Assembly: GCA_965656545.1 (NCBI GenBank) | Contig: CBFHKZ010000001.1 | Coordinates: forward strand, 186,001-250,000 | Reading direction: 5' to 3' | Length of the DNA: 64,000 bases | Origin: UBA7446 sp965656545 | GTDB taxonomy: Bacteria > Bacteroidota > Bacteroidia > Flavobacteriales > Flavobacteriaceae | In this document: piece by piece, positions 1-8,723 of the stretch | Layout: each line of letters starts with the position of its first letter | Numbering within the stretch: position 1 is the first letter of the stretch | The notes under the pieces: generated by a model | Database searches by the model: none | What the model was told of the DNA's origin: nothing | Seen by the model: the letters and a program-made list of their open reading frames with translations, nothing else | Position numbers and translations under genes: made by a program

Positions 1-597
1 TCTTCTTATGCCCTTACACTAGAACCCAAAACAGCACTTGGACGTTTTGTTTCCAAAGGCATTGTTTCCTTGTTGGATGATGCAGATGTTGAAGCCCAAT
101 TCTTACATTTGGTAGACAGCTTAACACAAGCGGGCTATGAACATTATGAGTTGTCTAGCTTTGGGAAGCCGGGCTTTCGTTCTCGTAACAATACCGCTTA
201 TTGGCAGGGCAAACCCTATTTGGGCATTGGCCCCTCTGCACATGGTTTTGATGGAGAAAACCGCTATTGGAATGTAAGTAATAATGCTGCTTACATGAAA
301 AAAATCACAGCGGGTGACATACCACAAACTGTAGAAAAACTGAGTGTTATTGATAAATTCAACGAAGCCATCATGATAGGCCTTCGTGCTTCTTGGGGCG
401 TTTCGTTGGAACAGTTAGAAGCACAGTTGGGGATACGCTACCGCAATCACCTAGAGCAGCAGTCAGCCCATTTTATCAACACAGGATTGCTGTATATCGA
501 AGACAACTGCCTAAAGGCAACGCCCAAAGGCGCTTTTGTTGCCGACGGTATTGCCGCCGACTTGTTCCTTATCGATTTGCTTGAAAAAGTCCAGTAA
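1..597 (+). CDS. hemW: HemW-like radical SAM heme chaperone, 3' part
   Basis: The reading frame is open from the first base, so the start and the radical SAM CxxxCxxC cluster lie outside the window. The 198 visible residues match the C-terminal half of the HemW/HemN-like family: GYEHYELSSFGKPG, then RNNTAYWQGKPYLGIGPSAHG, typical of the barrel end, then the small C-terminal winged domain around GLRASWGVSLEQL. HemW proteins are thought to deliver heme to membrane respiratory enzymes and are often misnamed oxygen-independent coproporphyrinogen oxidase. The gene converges on the dipeptidase gene and the two 3' ends overlap by 29 bp. The family call is firm; heme-chaperone versus oxidase activity cannot be judged without the N-terminus. 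Confidence 0.9.
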   Translation, partial: SSYALTLEPKTALGRFVSKGIVSLLDDADVEAQFLHLVDSLTQAGYEHYELSSFGKPGFRSRNNTAYWQGKPYLGIGPSAHGFDGENRYWNVSNNAAYMKKITAGDIPQTVEKLSVIDKFNEAIMIGLRASWGVSLEQLEAQLGIRYRNHLEQQSAHFINTGLLYIEDNCLKATPKGAFVADGIAADLFLIDLLEKVQ

Positions 598-1966
598 AGT
601 GGTGGTAAAAGTGCGGAATGGTCTCAATTCCTTTTAAGAAATTAAACACCCCAAAATGCTCGTTTGGCGAGTGAATGGCATCGCTATCTAAGCCAAATCC
701 CATCAGTATGGTCTTGCTGTAAAGAGTTTCTTCAAACAGTGCCACAATTGGAATGCTGCCGCCATCTCGAACGGGTAGTGGTGCTTTACCAAAGGTTTCC
801 GTATAGGCTTTGCTTGCAGCTTGAAACTCCATTCCGTCAGCATGCATCACGTATGCCTCGCCGCCGTGGTGTGGTGTTATCTTTACCTTAACGCCTTCTG
901 GTGCCAATGCGGTAAAATGCTCCGTAAAAAGTGCGGTGATTTCTTCTGAACGTTGATCGGGTACCAATCGCATGGAAATTTTTGCATAGGCCTTGCTGGC
1001 AATTACGGTTTTGGCACCTTCGCCCGTATAGCCTCCCCATATGCCATTGACATCTAATGATGGGCGAATGGATTTTCGCTCGTTGGTGGTATAGCCTTTT
1101 TCGCCATGTACTGCTGCTATATCCAACGCTTCTTTATAGGCTTCAAGGGAGAAGGGAATTTTTCCCATTTCTTCGCGTTCAGACGCACTTAGTTCTGCTA
1201 CCTTATCGTAAAAACCGGGTATGGTGATGTGGTTGTTTTCGTCGTGTAGCGAGGCAATCATTTGGGTCAGGATGTTGATGGGATTGGCCACAGCACCGCC
1301 ATATAGACCTGAGTGTAGATCGCGATTAGGTCCTGTTACTTCCACTTCCACATAGCTCATGCCACGCAATCCGGTGGTGATGGATGGCAAATCGTTTGCT
1401 AGCATTCCCGTATCTGAAATCAAAATAACGTCATTGGCCAGCTTTTCGGGGTTGGCGCGCACAAAGTGTTCTAGGTTATCGCTGCCCACTTCTTCTTCGC
1501 CTTCTATCATAAATTTGATGTTGCAGGGCAGTCCGCCGTTTTGCTCCATGACCTCCAATGCCTTGATATGCATAAACATCTGGCCTTTGTCGTCACAGGC
1601 ACCACGTGCAAATATGGCTCCATCGGGGTGAAGGGCTGTTTTTTTAATTACCGGGTCAAAGGGATCGTTGTCCCAAAGGTCCAGTGGGTCTGGGGGTTGT
1701 ACGTCATAATGCCCATAAACCAGCACAGTGGGTAGGGAAGCATCAATTATTTTTTCACCATAAACAATGGGAAAGCCTTCAGTAGGACACAGCTCGGTAT
1801 GTGTGCAGCCAGCTTTTGCGAGGGCTTCTTGCACGGCCGTGGCCGCTTTTTGCATCTCCGGGATGTAGGTAGAATCTGCGCTAATGGAAGGAATACGGAT
1901 AAGCGAAAACAGTTCTTCTAAGAAGCGATTTTGGTGTTCTTGGACGTATGTTAAAAAATTTGACAT
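569..1966 (-). CDS. M20 family metallodipeptidase
   Basis: Zinc peptidase of the M20 (ArgE/DapE/CNDP-like) family, expected to cleave dipeptides in the cytoplasm. Metal-binding motifs are present in order: GHYDVQPPDP (the HxD pair), GACDDKGQ (bridging Asp and its neighbour), EGEEEVGS (the catalytic Glu pair), SDTG, and a late HSPNEH segment. Length from the chosen ATG is about 465 residues, normal for the family. I chose the ATG at 1966-1964 (protein starting MSNFLTYVQEH) rather than the in-frame ATG six codons upstream, because family members begin close to this point. It is transcribed alone, convergent with hemW. Substrate specificity is unknown. Confidence 0.9.
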   Translation of the reverse strand: MSNFLTYVQEHQNRFLEELFSLIRIPSISADSTYIPEMQKAATAVQEALAKAGCTHTELCPTEGFPIVYGEKIIDASLPTVLVYGHYDVQPPDPLDLWDNDPFDPVIKKTALHPDGAIFARGACDDKGQMFMHIKALEVMEQNGGLPCNIKFMIEGEEEVGSDNLEHFVRANPEKLANDVILISDTGMLANDLPSITTGLRGMSYVEVEVTGPNRDLHSGLYGGAVANPINILTQMIASLHDENNHITIPGFYDKVAELSASEREEMGKIPFSLEAYKEALDIAAVHGEKGYTTNERKSIRPSLDVNGIWGGYTGEGAKTVIASKAYAKISMRLVPDQRSEEITALFTEHFTALAPEGVKVKITPHHGGEAYVMHADGMEFQAASKAYTETFGKAPLPVRDGGSIPIVALFEETLYSKTILMGFGLDSDAIHSPNEHFGVFNFLKGIETIPHFYHHFTGLFQANR

Positions 1967-2020
1967 AGGGATTTGAATAAGCAACTAAGGTATAAAATAC
2001 TTATACGATAAGAAAGTGGT

Positions 2021-2049
2021 TTTGAATTAGGGAAACATCCTTATATTTG
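2021..2049 (+). promoter_or_regulatory. Bacteroidota-type promoter of the tRNA-Leu unit
   Basis: TTTG at 2021-2024 and TATATTTG at 2042-2049, spacer 17 bp, match the Bacteroidota sigma pattern TTTG...TAnnTTTG. A start site 6-10 bp downstream would fall at about 2056-2059, directly before the broken tRNA copy at 2060, so both tRNA-like sequences would be on one transcript. Confidence 0.65.
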
Positions 2050-2059
2050 CCGTCCTAAT

Positions 2060-2128
2060 GCGGGTGTGGTGAAATTGGTAGACCTGTCTACCTTGCCTTT
2101 AAAAGGCAAACGACAGGCAGGCACGCTA
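2060..2128 (+). pseudogene. Broken tRNA-Leu copy with a palindromic insert
   Basis: The first 24 bases (2060-2083) are identical to the first 24 bases of the intact tRNA-Leu at 2168: acceptor 5' strand and D arm. The next six bases of the intact tRNA (acgcta) appear here only at 2123-2128, after a 39-base interruption at 2084-2122. Beyond 2128 the resemblance stops: there is no T arm and no 3' acceptor strand. I read it as a partial duplicate of the tRNA gene that has received a small palindromic element. The insert contains a 5-bp stem and 7-base loop that resemble an anticodon arm for UAA, but without the rest of the tRNA this looks coincidental. Confidence 0.7.
2084..2122 (+). repeat. Small palindromic element inside the tRNA copy
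   Basis: With the preceding base it has outer arms CCTGTC (2083-2088) and GACAGG (2112-2117) around an inner hairpin TTGCC-TTTAAAA-GGCAA. The right arm CGACAGGCAGGC resembles CGACAGACAGGC of the element at 40631-40651, and both are followed by a cgct-containing tail. It is placed exactly between two halves of tRNA-like sequence, which makes insertion the simplest reading. Confidence 0.6.
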
Positions 2129-2167
2129 ATTATCCCACCAGCAATGACACATCGTCTAATAAGACAA

Positions 2168-2249
2168 GCGGGTGTGGTGAAATTGGTAGACACGCTAGAT
2201 TTAGGATCTAGTGCTTCACGGCGTGGGGGTTCGAGTCCCTTCACCCGCA
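2168..2249 (+). tRNA. tRNA-Leu, anticodon UAG
   Basis: The acceptor stem gcgggtg (2168-2174) pairs perfectly with cacccgc (2242-2248); the discriminator base is A2249. The D arm contains GAAATTGGTAGAC. The anticodon stem CTAGA/TCTAG closes the loop TTTAGGA, which puts TAG at positions 34-36 with G37. The long variable arm is the class II form expected for leucine, and the T arm reads GGGGGTTCGAGTCCCTT. CCA is not encoded. A strong terminator follows at once. Confidence 0.95.
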
Positions 2250-2254
2250 CAAAA

Positions 2255-2279
2255 CCCCAACAATTGTTGGGGTTTTTTT
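2255..2279 (+). terminator. Rho-independent terminator after tRNA-Leu
   Basis: CCCCAAC (2255-2261), loop AATT, GTTGGGG (2266-2272), then seven T. It ends six bases before the stop codon of the convergent MFS gene. Confidence 0.9.
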
Positions 2280-2285
2280 ATGCAC

Positions 2286-3626
2286 TTATCTCATTTCTTT
2301 TTTCCAAGTCAGCATTACTAAAAAGAGGCAACAAATAGAAGCCACTATACAACTACCAAACATACCTCCCCAGCCATATTCTTGGGTTATATAAGCAAGC
2401 CCTATTCCAGAAAAAGTAGCACCTACATACCCAAAGAACCCTGTCATGCCACAAGCTCCTGAAATAGCTTCCTTGACGGTTAATCTTGATGTTTGCACGC
2501 CGCTAATTAGATTTTGAGGACCATCAATTAAAAAACCAATTAAGAGTAAGAATATTCCTGTAGCCACGATGTTATTGGGACCGGAATACATGTAAAACCC
2601 ATAAATACTAAATGACAACAACGTCAAATAAATTACGTTAATTGGCGTACACCTTCCATTCCAAAATCGATCAGCTAGATAGCCAGCAACAATCCCTCCT
2701 GGAATACCTGCCAAAGGCATTAGTGTCCAAAAAATGGCAACGCTAACTTGGTCTATACCTTTTACGTCGTATAAGAATTTAGTTGACCAATCTAAAGTGC
2801 CAAAGCGAATGATGTATATAAACATATTGGCTATGGATAAAATCCATATATACTTATTTGTAAATATGTATTTCTTTAAAATTTGCCAATGCGTAAGGCT
2901 GGACGAGGAATCCATTTCAAGGACCGCTTTATCTTTCTTATAATCTTCAATTTTTGGAAGACCTAGTGCAGCTGGTCTATCCCTGAGGGTTATAAACAGC
3001 AGCAGGGCCATGATACACCCAATGATACCAGGCACATAAAAAACGGCTTCCCAGCCCACAACTCCTTTGTTGTATAAATTAATGATTCCTGCAACAATAA
3101 CGCCTATTCCAAAAGTTCCTAATGTATGAGATGAAGATAATATAGTCCATTTTGTAGCTCTTTCTTTAGGCGAAAACCAATGAACCAGACCTTTGGCAAT
3201 AGGAGGGAACCCCATGGATTGAAAGGCACCGTTAAGTCCCCAAAAGAAAACTACCAGATACAGACTGTCAAGATAGCCAATGAATAAATGAATACTTGAA
3301 GCTATAAATAGACCAATAGGCATAAACATTCTGATATTGGCTTTGTCGGCCAACAAACCACTAATGAATTTTCCTATGCCATAAACCACATAAAAGACGC
3401 TGCTTAAAATGCCCAGCTCGATGATGTCAATTTCTAATTTATCGCTGATTAAGGGGAGGGCAGGCGAAATATTTTTCCGTGTAAAATAAAAAACGGTGTA
3501 ACCCAAATACATTCCGATGAACATGCGCCATCTCCAGTGCGTATACACTTTTGAAATGCGATTTTCAGGAATTTTTTTAGTTGAGACTTTGGGTTGTCTT
3601 AAGGAAGGAATTTTTGAAAATAACAT
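2286..3626 (-). CDS. MFS transporter, organophosphate antiporter (OPA) type
   Basis: A 446-residue, twelve-helix major facilitator protein. The N-terminal half has YTVFYFTRKNISPALP after a basic cytoplasmic start and then GIGKFISGLLADK, the pattern of the GlpT/UhpT/UhpC group, which exchanges phosphate for glycerol-3-phosphate or sugar phosphates or senses hexose phosphate. The second half has GIPGGIVAGYLADRFWNGR. It lies downstream of susD on the same strand but behind a terminator-like hairpin, so it may be expressed at a lower level or separately. The context suggests it takes the substrate imported by SusCD across the inner membrane. Membership in the OPA group is fairly sure; the substrate is inference. 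Confidence 0.82.
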   Translation of the reverse strand: MLFSKIPSLRQPKVSTKKIPENRISKVYTHWRWRMFIGMYLGYTVFYFTRKNISPALPLISDKLEIDIIELGILSSVFYVVYGIGKFISGLLADKANIRMFMPIGLFIASSIHLFIGYLDSLYLVVFFWGLNGAFQSMGFPPIAKGLVHWFSPKERATKWTILSSSHTLGTFGIGVIVAGIINLYNKGVVGWEAVFYVPGIIGCIMALLLFITLRDRPAALGLPKIEDYKKDKAVLEMDSSSSLTHWQILKKYIFTNKYIWILSIANMFIYIIRFGTLDWSTKFLYDVKGIDQVSVAIFWTLMPLAGIPGGIVAGYLADRFWNGRCTPINVIYLTLLSFSIYGFYMYSGPNNIVATGIFLLLIGFLIDGPQNLISGVQTSRLTVKEAISGACGMTGFFGYVGATFSGIGLAYITQEYGWGGMFGSCIVASICCLFLVMLTWKKEMR

Positions 3627-3637
3627 GGTTTGAGATT

Positions 3638-3670
3638 AAAAAAAAGCGCGCTCAATCAAGAACACGCTTT
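3638..3670 (-). terminator. Terminator between susD and the MFS gene
   Basis: On the minus strand AAAGCGTG (3670-3663), a 12-base loop, CGCGCTTT (3650-3643, one G-U pair) and a further run of T down to 3638. It would end or reduce transcription after susD, leaving read-through for the transporter gene. Confidence 0.7.
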
Positions 3671-3694
3671 TATTAAATTAATATGACTTATTGA

Positions 3695-5236
3695 TTAACG
3701 TTCGTTTTGGGTTATCGTCCCTCTACTTTGGTCAATTACAGATTGTGGAATGGGCCAAACTCGGTGTTTGTCTAAATCAAAATTGCTACGTTCTTTCCAG
3801 ACTTCATACACTTTAAAAGTAGAGTTGGGATCCGTTTTATCTGTATGTTGTCTTCCTCGAAGTGCTTTTTTAATAGCTGCAGCATCGCCCCAACGGCAAA
3901 GGTCTTCAAATCTCCCATGAAGTTCTCCTGCAAACTCTGCTCTACGCTCGTATTTTATATCATCAATCGTAGCCCCTGTAATAGCGGGAAGACCAGCTCG
4001 AGTTCTAACTTTGTTTAGATCAGCATCGCCATTTTGTCCAAGCATAATTTTTGCCTCTGAACGCATAAGGTAAACGCCTGATAAACGTGCCAAAGGCATG
4101 TTCAAGTCAGTTGTAGGATGGTCTCCGTTTCCATTTAAATGCTTCCCGTCTGGATAACTGTAGGGTTCCATATACTTTTTGAGCTGAATTCCTGTTAGGC
4201 TACGCTCTGACCAATATTTTCGGGGTTGTCCAAAATACACAAACGCATCTCCAAAAGCCAATAAGGTTGCATCTCTTCTTAAGTCTCCTGCTTTGTACGA
4301 TTCATACAAATCGAGAGTTGGAGCAAAATAGCCCCAGCCGTTATACAGTCCCCAGCCTTTATTTTCTAAAGATGCCCCAGGGAAAATACTACCCCCCTGC
4401 TTATTACTAGGAACCGACCAGATATAATCTTTCCCATAATTATTTTTAATTTTAAATACATCTTCAAATTTGGGCTCTAAATCAGGTTGTGTTTTAATCA
4501 CCTCGTCACAAGCATCAATCACTTTTTGCCATGAAGCACTATCAAATTCCGCATTATGCAGATGCGTTTTAGCTAAATAAGCATAAGCTGCATTTTTGTG
4601 TGCTTTTCCATAATCTGAAGCGTCTAAAGCGTTAAAGAGCGGCAAAAGCGATGCAGCTTTTGTAAAATTCTCTGCAGCAAAAGCATAGCTTTCAGTGACG
4701 CTTTTAGGGCGTTCTATGAAGAAATCCTCGGTAGTTTCATCAACTATTGGGATTCCAGCATTGGCATGGCCATAAAGCAAGCTCAACTGAAAATAAGCCA
4801 ACCCTCTCATAAAATAAGCATTCCCCAAAGCAAAGTTCTTTTTCTCTTGTGAAATTCCCATTTCTGGTACATACTTTAAAATATCATTTGCTCGTTTGAT
4901 CACTTGATAATGTACGGGCCAAATCTGATTGGTATAGCCACCAGTGCCGTCTGTTAGAAAATCCTTAATTTCCTCAATTTGTCCTTTAGATTTTCCAACA
5001 ACAAAATCATCACTTGGAATTAAAGAGTACAGAAATAAGCCTCGTCCGTAGATGTCTTGACGGTCGTTCATTAGGTATAATGAATTTATGGCACGCTCCA
5101 CATCGGTTTCGGTTTTCCAAAAGTTCGCCAATGTAGCTTGCCCTTTTGGTTCAGTTTCCAAAAAATCTTTTTGACAAGACACCACAAATGTGATAAGTGC
5201 GGGTATCAATAACAATTTATATATTAATTTTTTCAT
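3695..5236 (-). CDS. SusD/RagB family nutrient-binding lipoprotein
   Basis: A 513-residue surface lipoprotein: basic start MKKLIYK, hydrophobic stretch and lipobox FVVSC, so the mature protein begins at about Cys21. SusD-type features follow: QKDFLETEPKGQ after the cysteine, a helical TPR-like body, and the C-terminal RRAEFAGELHGRFEDLCRWG segment with KHRVWPIP near the end, which is highly typical of the family. SusD proteins form the lid of a SusC channel and bind the incoming ligand. It lies 17 bp downstream of susC. The ligand is not predictable from sequence; no glycoside hydrolase gene is in view. Confidence 0.95.
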   Translation of the reverse strand: MKKLIYKLLLIPALITFVVSCQKDFLETEPKGQATLANFWKTETDVERAINSLYLMNDRQDIYGRGLFLYSLIPSDDFVVGKSKGQIEEIKDFLTDGTGGYTNQIWPVHYQVIKRANDILKYVPEMGISQEKKNFALGNAYFMRGLAYFQLSLLYGHANAGIPIVDETTEDFFIERPKSVTESYAFAAENFTKAASLLPLFNALDASDYGKAHKNAAYAYLAKTHLHNAEFDSASWQKVIDACDEVIKTQPDLEPKFEDVFKIKNNYGKDYIWSVPSNKQGGSIFPGASLENKGWGLYNGWGYFAPTLDLYESYKAGDLRRDATLLAFGDAFVYFGQPRKYWSERSLTGIQLKKYMEPYSYPDGKHLNGNGDHPTTDLNMPLARLSGVYLMRSEAKIMLGQNGDADLNKVRTRAGLPAITGATIDDIKYERRAEFAGELHGRFEDLCRWGDAAAIKKALRGRQHTDKTDPNSTFKVYEVWKERSNFDLDKHRVWPIPQSVIDQSRGTITQNER

Positions 5237-5253
5237 AATAAATAGTTTTAAGT

Positions 5254-8200
5254 TTATTTAAGTGTTACGTTAAACCCTAGTGTAAATACACGTGACACAG
5301 GGTATTGACCGCCATCAACTCCATTATTACCAACTTCTGGGTCAAGCCCTGAATAGTTGGTCCAGGTGATTAGGTTTTGAGAAGTAGCATATATTCTTAA
5401 AGCATCAAAAACATCATTCCCTTTGAGGTTATATCCAATAGATAAGTTTTTGATACGGACATAGTCTGTACTCTCAAGCCAAAAATCTGACATTCGTATA
5501 TTTTGATTTGAATCTTCTATAGTTAATCTTGGGTTAGTAGCATTTGGATTTTTCGCACTCCAGGTATCTAGCGCAATACTTGATAAATTTGCGCCAGCAA
5601 CAGAAGTATGCGCAGGATAAGTCGAAGTAAACCTATAGCCGTTGTATGCAAAGGCACCTGATGCACCTTGGATAAATACCGATAAATCAAAGTTTTTGTA
5701 GGTGAAGTTTCCATTGAAACCAAAGGTGGTTTTAGGGAAAGAGCTTCCTTTGTAAACTCGATCTTCAGCGTCAATTTTCTTGTCGCCGTTTTGATCTACA
5801 AACTTGATGTCACCAAGCTGTGCATTAGGTTGACCATTTGCTTGGGCTTCAGTTACTTGTGCAGCAGTACGTAATAACCCATCAGTTTCTATTACACGAA
5901 ATGAATATAAGGGCTCTCCCACTGCGTGCCAAAGCGGATAATGTGTCGCTACTTGCGTTTCACCCTCACTGATTTCAGAAATATTACCTTCTAAGTCAGT
6001 AAGCTCATTTTTGATAAATGACATATTACCGCTTAAGTTATAGGTAAAATCGCCTTCATATTTATTTACACCAAGACCGAGTTCAAGCCCCTTGTTTCGA
6101 ACTGTTCCAGCATTTTGGAACGGAAAAATTGCAATTCCCTCAAGCGAACTTCCTGGTAGTCGAAACAAAAGATCTTTTGTGTCTCGAATAAAATAATCTG
6201 CAGCAAAGGTAAACTTGTTATTTACGGAGCTAAAATCAACACCAAAATTGGTGGTTTCTGAAATCTCCCATTTCAAATTAGGATTTGATCGACTATTCAA
6301 AGCGGTACTCTTATGATAACCTTCACCTCCTAATATTACGATTCCATTTTCTAATGGAACATCTGTCGGAAAGGAACGTAGGGATTCAATGTTTCCTACC
6401 CTTCCCCAAGAAGCTCTTAATTTAAGGTTACTGACAAATTCAGAATCAAAGAAGTCTTCTTCAGAAATCCGCCAACCTGCAGCTACCGAAGGGAAGTTTT
6501 CCCAGCGCTTGTCAGCTTTTAACTTTGAAGAGCCGTCTCTACGAATACTGGCAGATAAGAAATATTTCTTCTTATAATCATATAGTGCCCTAGAAAAGTA
6601 GGATACCAAAGTTTGAACTTCATATTGATGTCGAGTTTCTACGATTTTATCTGCCGTGTTTATTGTAATAAGACTACGTTTCTCATTCTCATATCCTTGA
6701 GCTTTTATATAGTTACTCTCAGCCTCATCTTTTTGCACTGCATGTCCTGCCAAAAGTTGTAAGCTGTTATCGTCGTCTAAGTTGGGTGTATAGTCTAGGG
6801 TGTTTTCCCACGTCCAATTGGTTCTTTGGTAATATTCTGTGATAAGTCTATTTACTGAGGTTTGTACTTTAGACTCTTCAGCAACTCTGGGCTGAAACTC
6901 TTCATAATCAGCGTCAGTTTGTGTCATACCAAAGCTTGTTTTTAGCGCAAGATTTGTAACTGGCTTATATTCTAAAAACAGATTGTCAAAATATGATTTA
7001 GATGGATTGTCAATGTCAATTCTTTCTAAAGTTCCTACGGGGTGTATTACATCACCATTTCGACCGTTATCTGATATATCAGAGTAAGTGCCATCCGCTT
7101 TGTAAATAGACATAAAGGGAGGGGCTTTGATGGCCGCAGTAATGATTCCGTTATAGTTGGTTTCCCCACTTTCTGCCTGTGTACCCGTAAAAACTGTCTG
7201 TCCGTTGGTACGTGTATACGAAAGGTTTTGTCCGACCTTAACCTTATCATTAAGCTTTGTTGTAGAATTAAACCTAAAACTCAACCTGTCGGCATAGGTG
7301 TTTAATAAAATCCCATCCTTTGTATTGTACCCAATTGAGGAAGAAAATTTAAATTTTTCCGAACCTCCTCGAAGTCCTACATCATAGTTTTGTATAAGAC
7401 CACTTCTGAAAATTTCATCCACCCAATTGGTTTTGTTTACCAATCTCCCAGGGTTTTTGGCAGCGTCAAAATAATCAATCCTTGGTTTTCCGGAACTATC
7501 GTATGCTAGATTATATGCATCTGTATATTGTTGCGCGTTAAGCGCAGTGGGTTTGTCATATACACTTTGAGCACCGGTAAAAACACCAAAATCTACTGTT
7601 ATTTTTCCCGCTTTCCCTTGTTTGGTTTGCACCAATATAACACCACCAGCAGCTCTTACTCCATAAATAGAAGCGGAAGCAGCATCTTTAAGTACTGTGA
7701 TTGATTCAATGTCAAAGGGGTTTAATGGACCACCGTAATAGGGCACCCCATCAACAACCCAAAGGGGACCTTCTGGTGAAGTTGTTCCAACTCCTCTGAT
7801 TTTTATAACAGGAGTACTTGTAGGATCCCCACCATTACTAACTACAGTAACCCCAGCAACATTTCCTTGCAAAGCTTCCTCAACCTTAGTTACGGCTCGG
7901 TTTTCGATATTCTCTGCATTGGCTGCGGAGCCAGTGAGCTCTTTTTTACTTACTGATCCATACCCAATAAGTACGATATCGTCAAGCATTGTTGCCGCTG
8001 GTTCTAGGCTGATTTCAAAATTTGCTTGATTGCTATATGTTATTTCAACAGTTCTATAACCAACATAAGAAATCTCTAAGATGTCTCCGGGGTTTAAGTC
8101 TATAGAAAACACGCCATCAAAATCAGTGGTTGTTCCGTTGGAAGTGCCCTTTACAAGCACTGTAGCTCCAGGAAGTGGATTTCCGTTTTCATCAAGTACC

Positions 8201-8595
8201 TTTCCTTCAATCGGGGTAACCAGCACAGAATTATTTAATTCTCGAATTGGTTTAATAACCGTGATACTTCTGTTTACAACATTAAATTCAGTACCCGTAT
8301 CCTCAGATAAAGTATGAAGTATTTTTTTTAATGAAGTTTTATCAAACTCATAAGAAAACTCCTTTGAGCCTTTTGTTTTTGAGTCGTACACAAAACGATA
8401 AGGTGTTTGCCCTTCGATTTCATTAAAAATGTCATGAAGCGAAGCATTGCTTATCGATAGCGTTACGAAAGTATTAGACAATTCTTGTCCGTTACTTTTG
8501 TGTGCTAAAGCCGAACAAAACATAAAAAGTGCAGTGATGTAGATGGTAAACTTTACTGTCATTTCTATGCGCGTTTTATTAATATTTATTTTCAT
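5254..8595 (-). CDS. SusC/RagA family TonB-dependent transporter with STN domain
   Basis: A 1113-residue outer-membrane transporter. Order: signal peptide (residues about 12-36), a secretin/TonB short N-terminal (STN) signalling domain (about 40-105), a carboxypeptidase-regulatory-like beta domain beginning near IEGKVLDENGNPLPGATV (about 128-205), a plug with VVDGVPYYGGPLNPFDIESI and LKDAASASIYGVRAAGGVI, and a C-terminal beta barrel ending in FTLGFNVTLK. The STN domain is the part that contacts a FecR-type anti-sigma in the periplasm, and fecR and an ECF sigma gene lie directly upstream. The set should therefore sense its own substrate at the cell surface and induce itself. Two competing hairpins lie in the leader. 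Confidence 0.95.
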   Translation of the reverse strand: MKININKTRIEMTVKFTIYITALFMFCSALAHKSNGQELSNTFVTLSISNASLHDIFNEIEGQTPYRFVYDSKTKGSKEFSYEFDKTSLKKILHTLSEDTGTEFNVVNRSITVIKPIRELNNSVLVTPIEGKVLDENGNPLPGATVLVKGTSNGTTTDFDGVFSIDLNPGDILEISYVGYRTVEITYSNQANFEISLEPAATMLDDIVLIGYGSVSKKELTGSAANAENIENRAVTKVEEALQGNVAGVTVVSNGGDPTSTPVIKIRGVGTTSPEGPLWVVDGVPYYGGPLNPFDIESITVLKDAASASIYGVRAAGGVILVQTKQGKAGKITVDFGVFTGAQSVYDKPTALNAQQYTDAYNLAYDSSGKPRIDYFDAAKNPGRLVNKTNWVDEIFRSGLIQNYDVGLRGGSEKFKFSSSIGYNTKDGILLNTYADRLSFRFNSTTKLNDKVKVGQNLSYTRTNGQTVFTGTQAESGETNYNGIITAAIKAPPFMSIYKADGTYSDISDNGRNGDVIHPVGTLERIDIDNPSKSYFDNLFLEYKPVTNLALKTSFGMTQTDADYEEFQPRVAEESKVQTSVNRLITEYYQRTNWTWENTLDYTPNLDDDNSLQLLAGHAVQKDEAESNYIKAQGYENEKRSLITINTADKIVETRHQYEVQTLVSYFSRALYDYKKKYFLSASIRRDGSSKLKADKRWENFPSVAAGWRISEEDFFDSEFVSNLKLRASWGRVGNIESLRSFPTDVPLENGIVILGGEGYHKSTALNSRSNPNLKWEISETTNFGVDFSSVNNKFTFAADYFIRDTKDLLFRLPGSSLEGIAIFPFQNAGTVRNKGLELGLGVNKYEGDFTYNLSGNMSFIKNELTDLEGNISEISEGETQVATHYPLWHAVGEPLYSFRVIETDGLLRTAAQVTEAQANGQPNAQLGDIKFVDQNGDKKIDAEDRVYKGSSFPKTTFGFNGNFTYKNFDLSVFIQGASGAFAYNGYRFTSTYPAHTSVAGANLSSIALDTWSAKNPNATNPRLTIEDSNQNIRMSDFWLESTDYVRIKNLSIGYNLKGNDVFDALRIYATSQNLITWTNYSGLDPEVGNNGVDGGQYPVSRVFTLGFNVTLK

Positions 8596-8633
8596 AATTT
8601 TAAACGTTTAATGGTTTTATTAGTTTATTTCTG

Positions 8634-8684
8634 TTAGACGCTCGCAGTCTAATCTTACCCGCCAAGGTTTTTCGATTAGGCTGC
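8634..8684 (-). promoter_or_regulatory. Two mutually exclusive hairpins in the susC leader
   Basis: Reading the minus strand, gcagcctaatc (8684-8674) pairs with gattagactgc (8654-8644; one G-U pair, 19-base loop). The strand ttagac (8652-8647) inside it can instead pair with gtctaa (8639-8634) across a 7-base loop. The two cannot form together. The place, 40-90 bases before the susC start, suits control of susC expression by a leader RNA, but nothing in the sequence shows the signal. On the plus strand the large hairpin is followed by eight T and would look like a terminator, though no plus-strand gene precedes it. Confidence 0.45.
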
Positions 8685-8723
8685 TTTTTTTTGGTTTCAT
8701 TTCATACACGTTGTTTTTAGCTG

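Noticed and set aside
2060..2140. A second functional tRNA-Leu with anticodon UAA
   Set aside because: A 7-base loop TTTAAAA with a 5-bp stem is present, but there is no T arm and no 3' acceptor strand; the anticodon-like arm belongs to the palindromic insert.
8644..8690. Plus-strand rho-independent terminator
   Set aside because: The hairpin is followed by eight T on the plus strand, but no plus-strand gene precedes it for several kilobases; I list it as a minus-strand leader structure instead.
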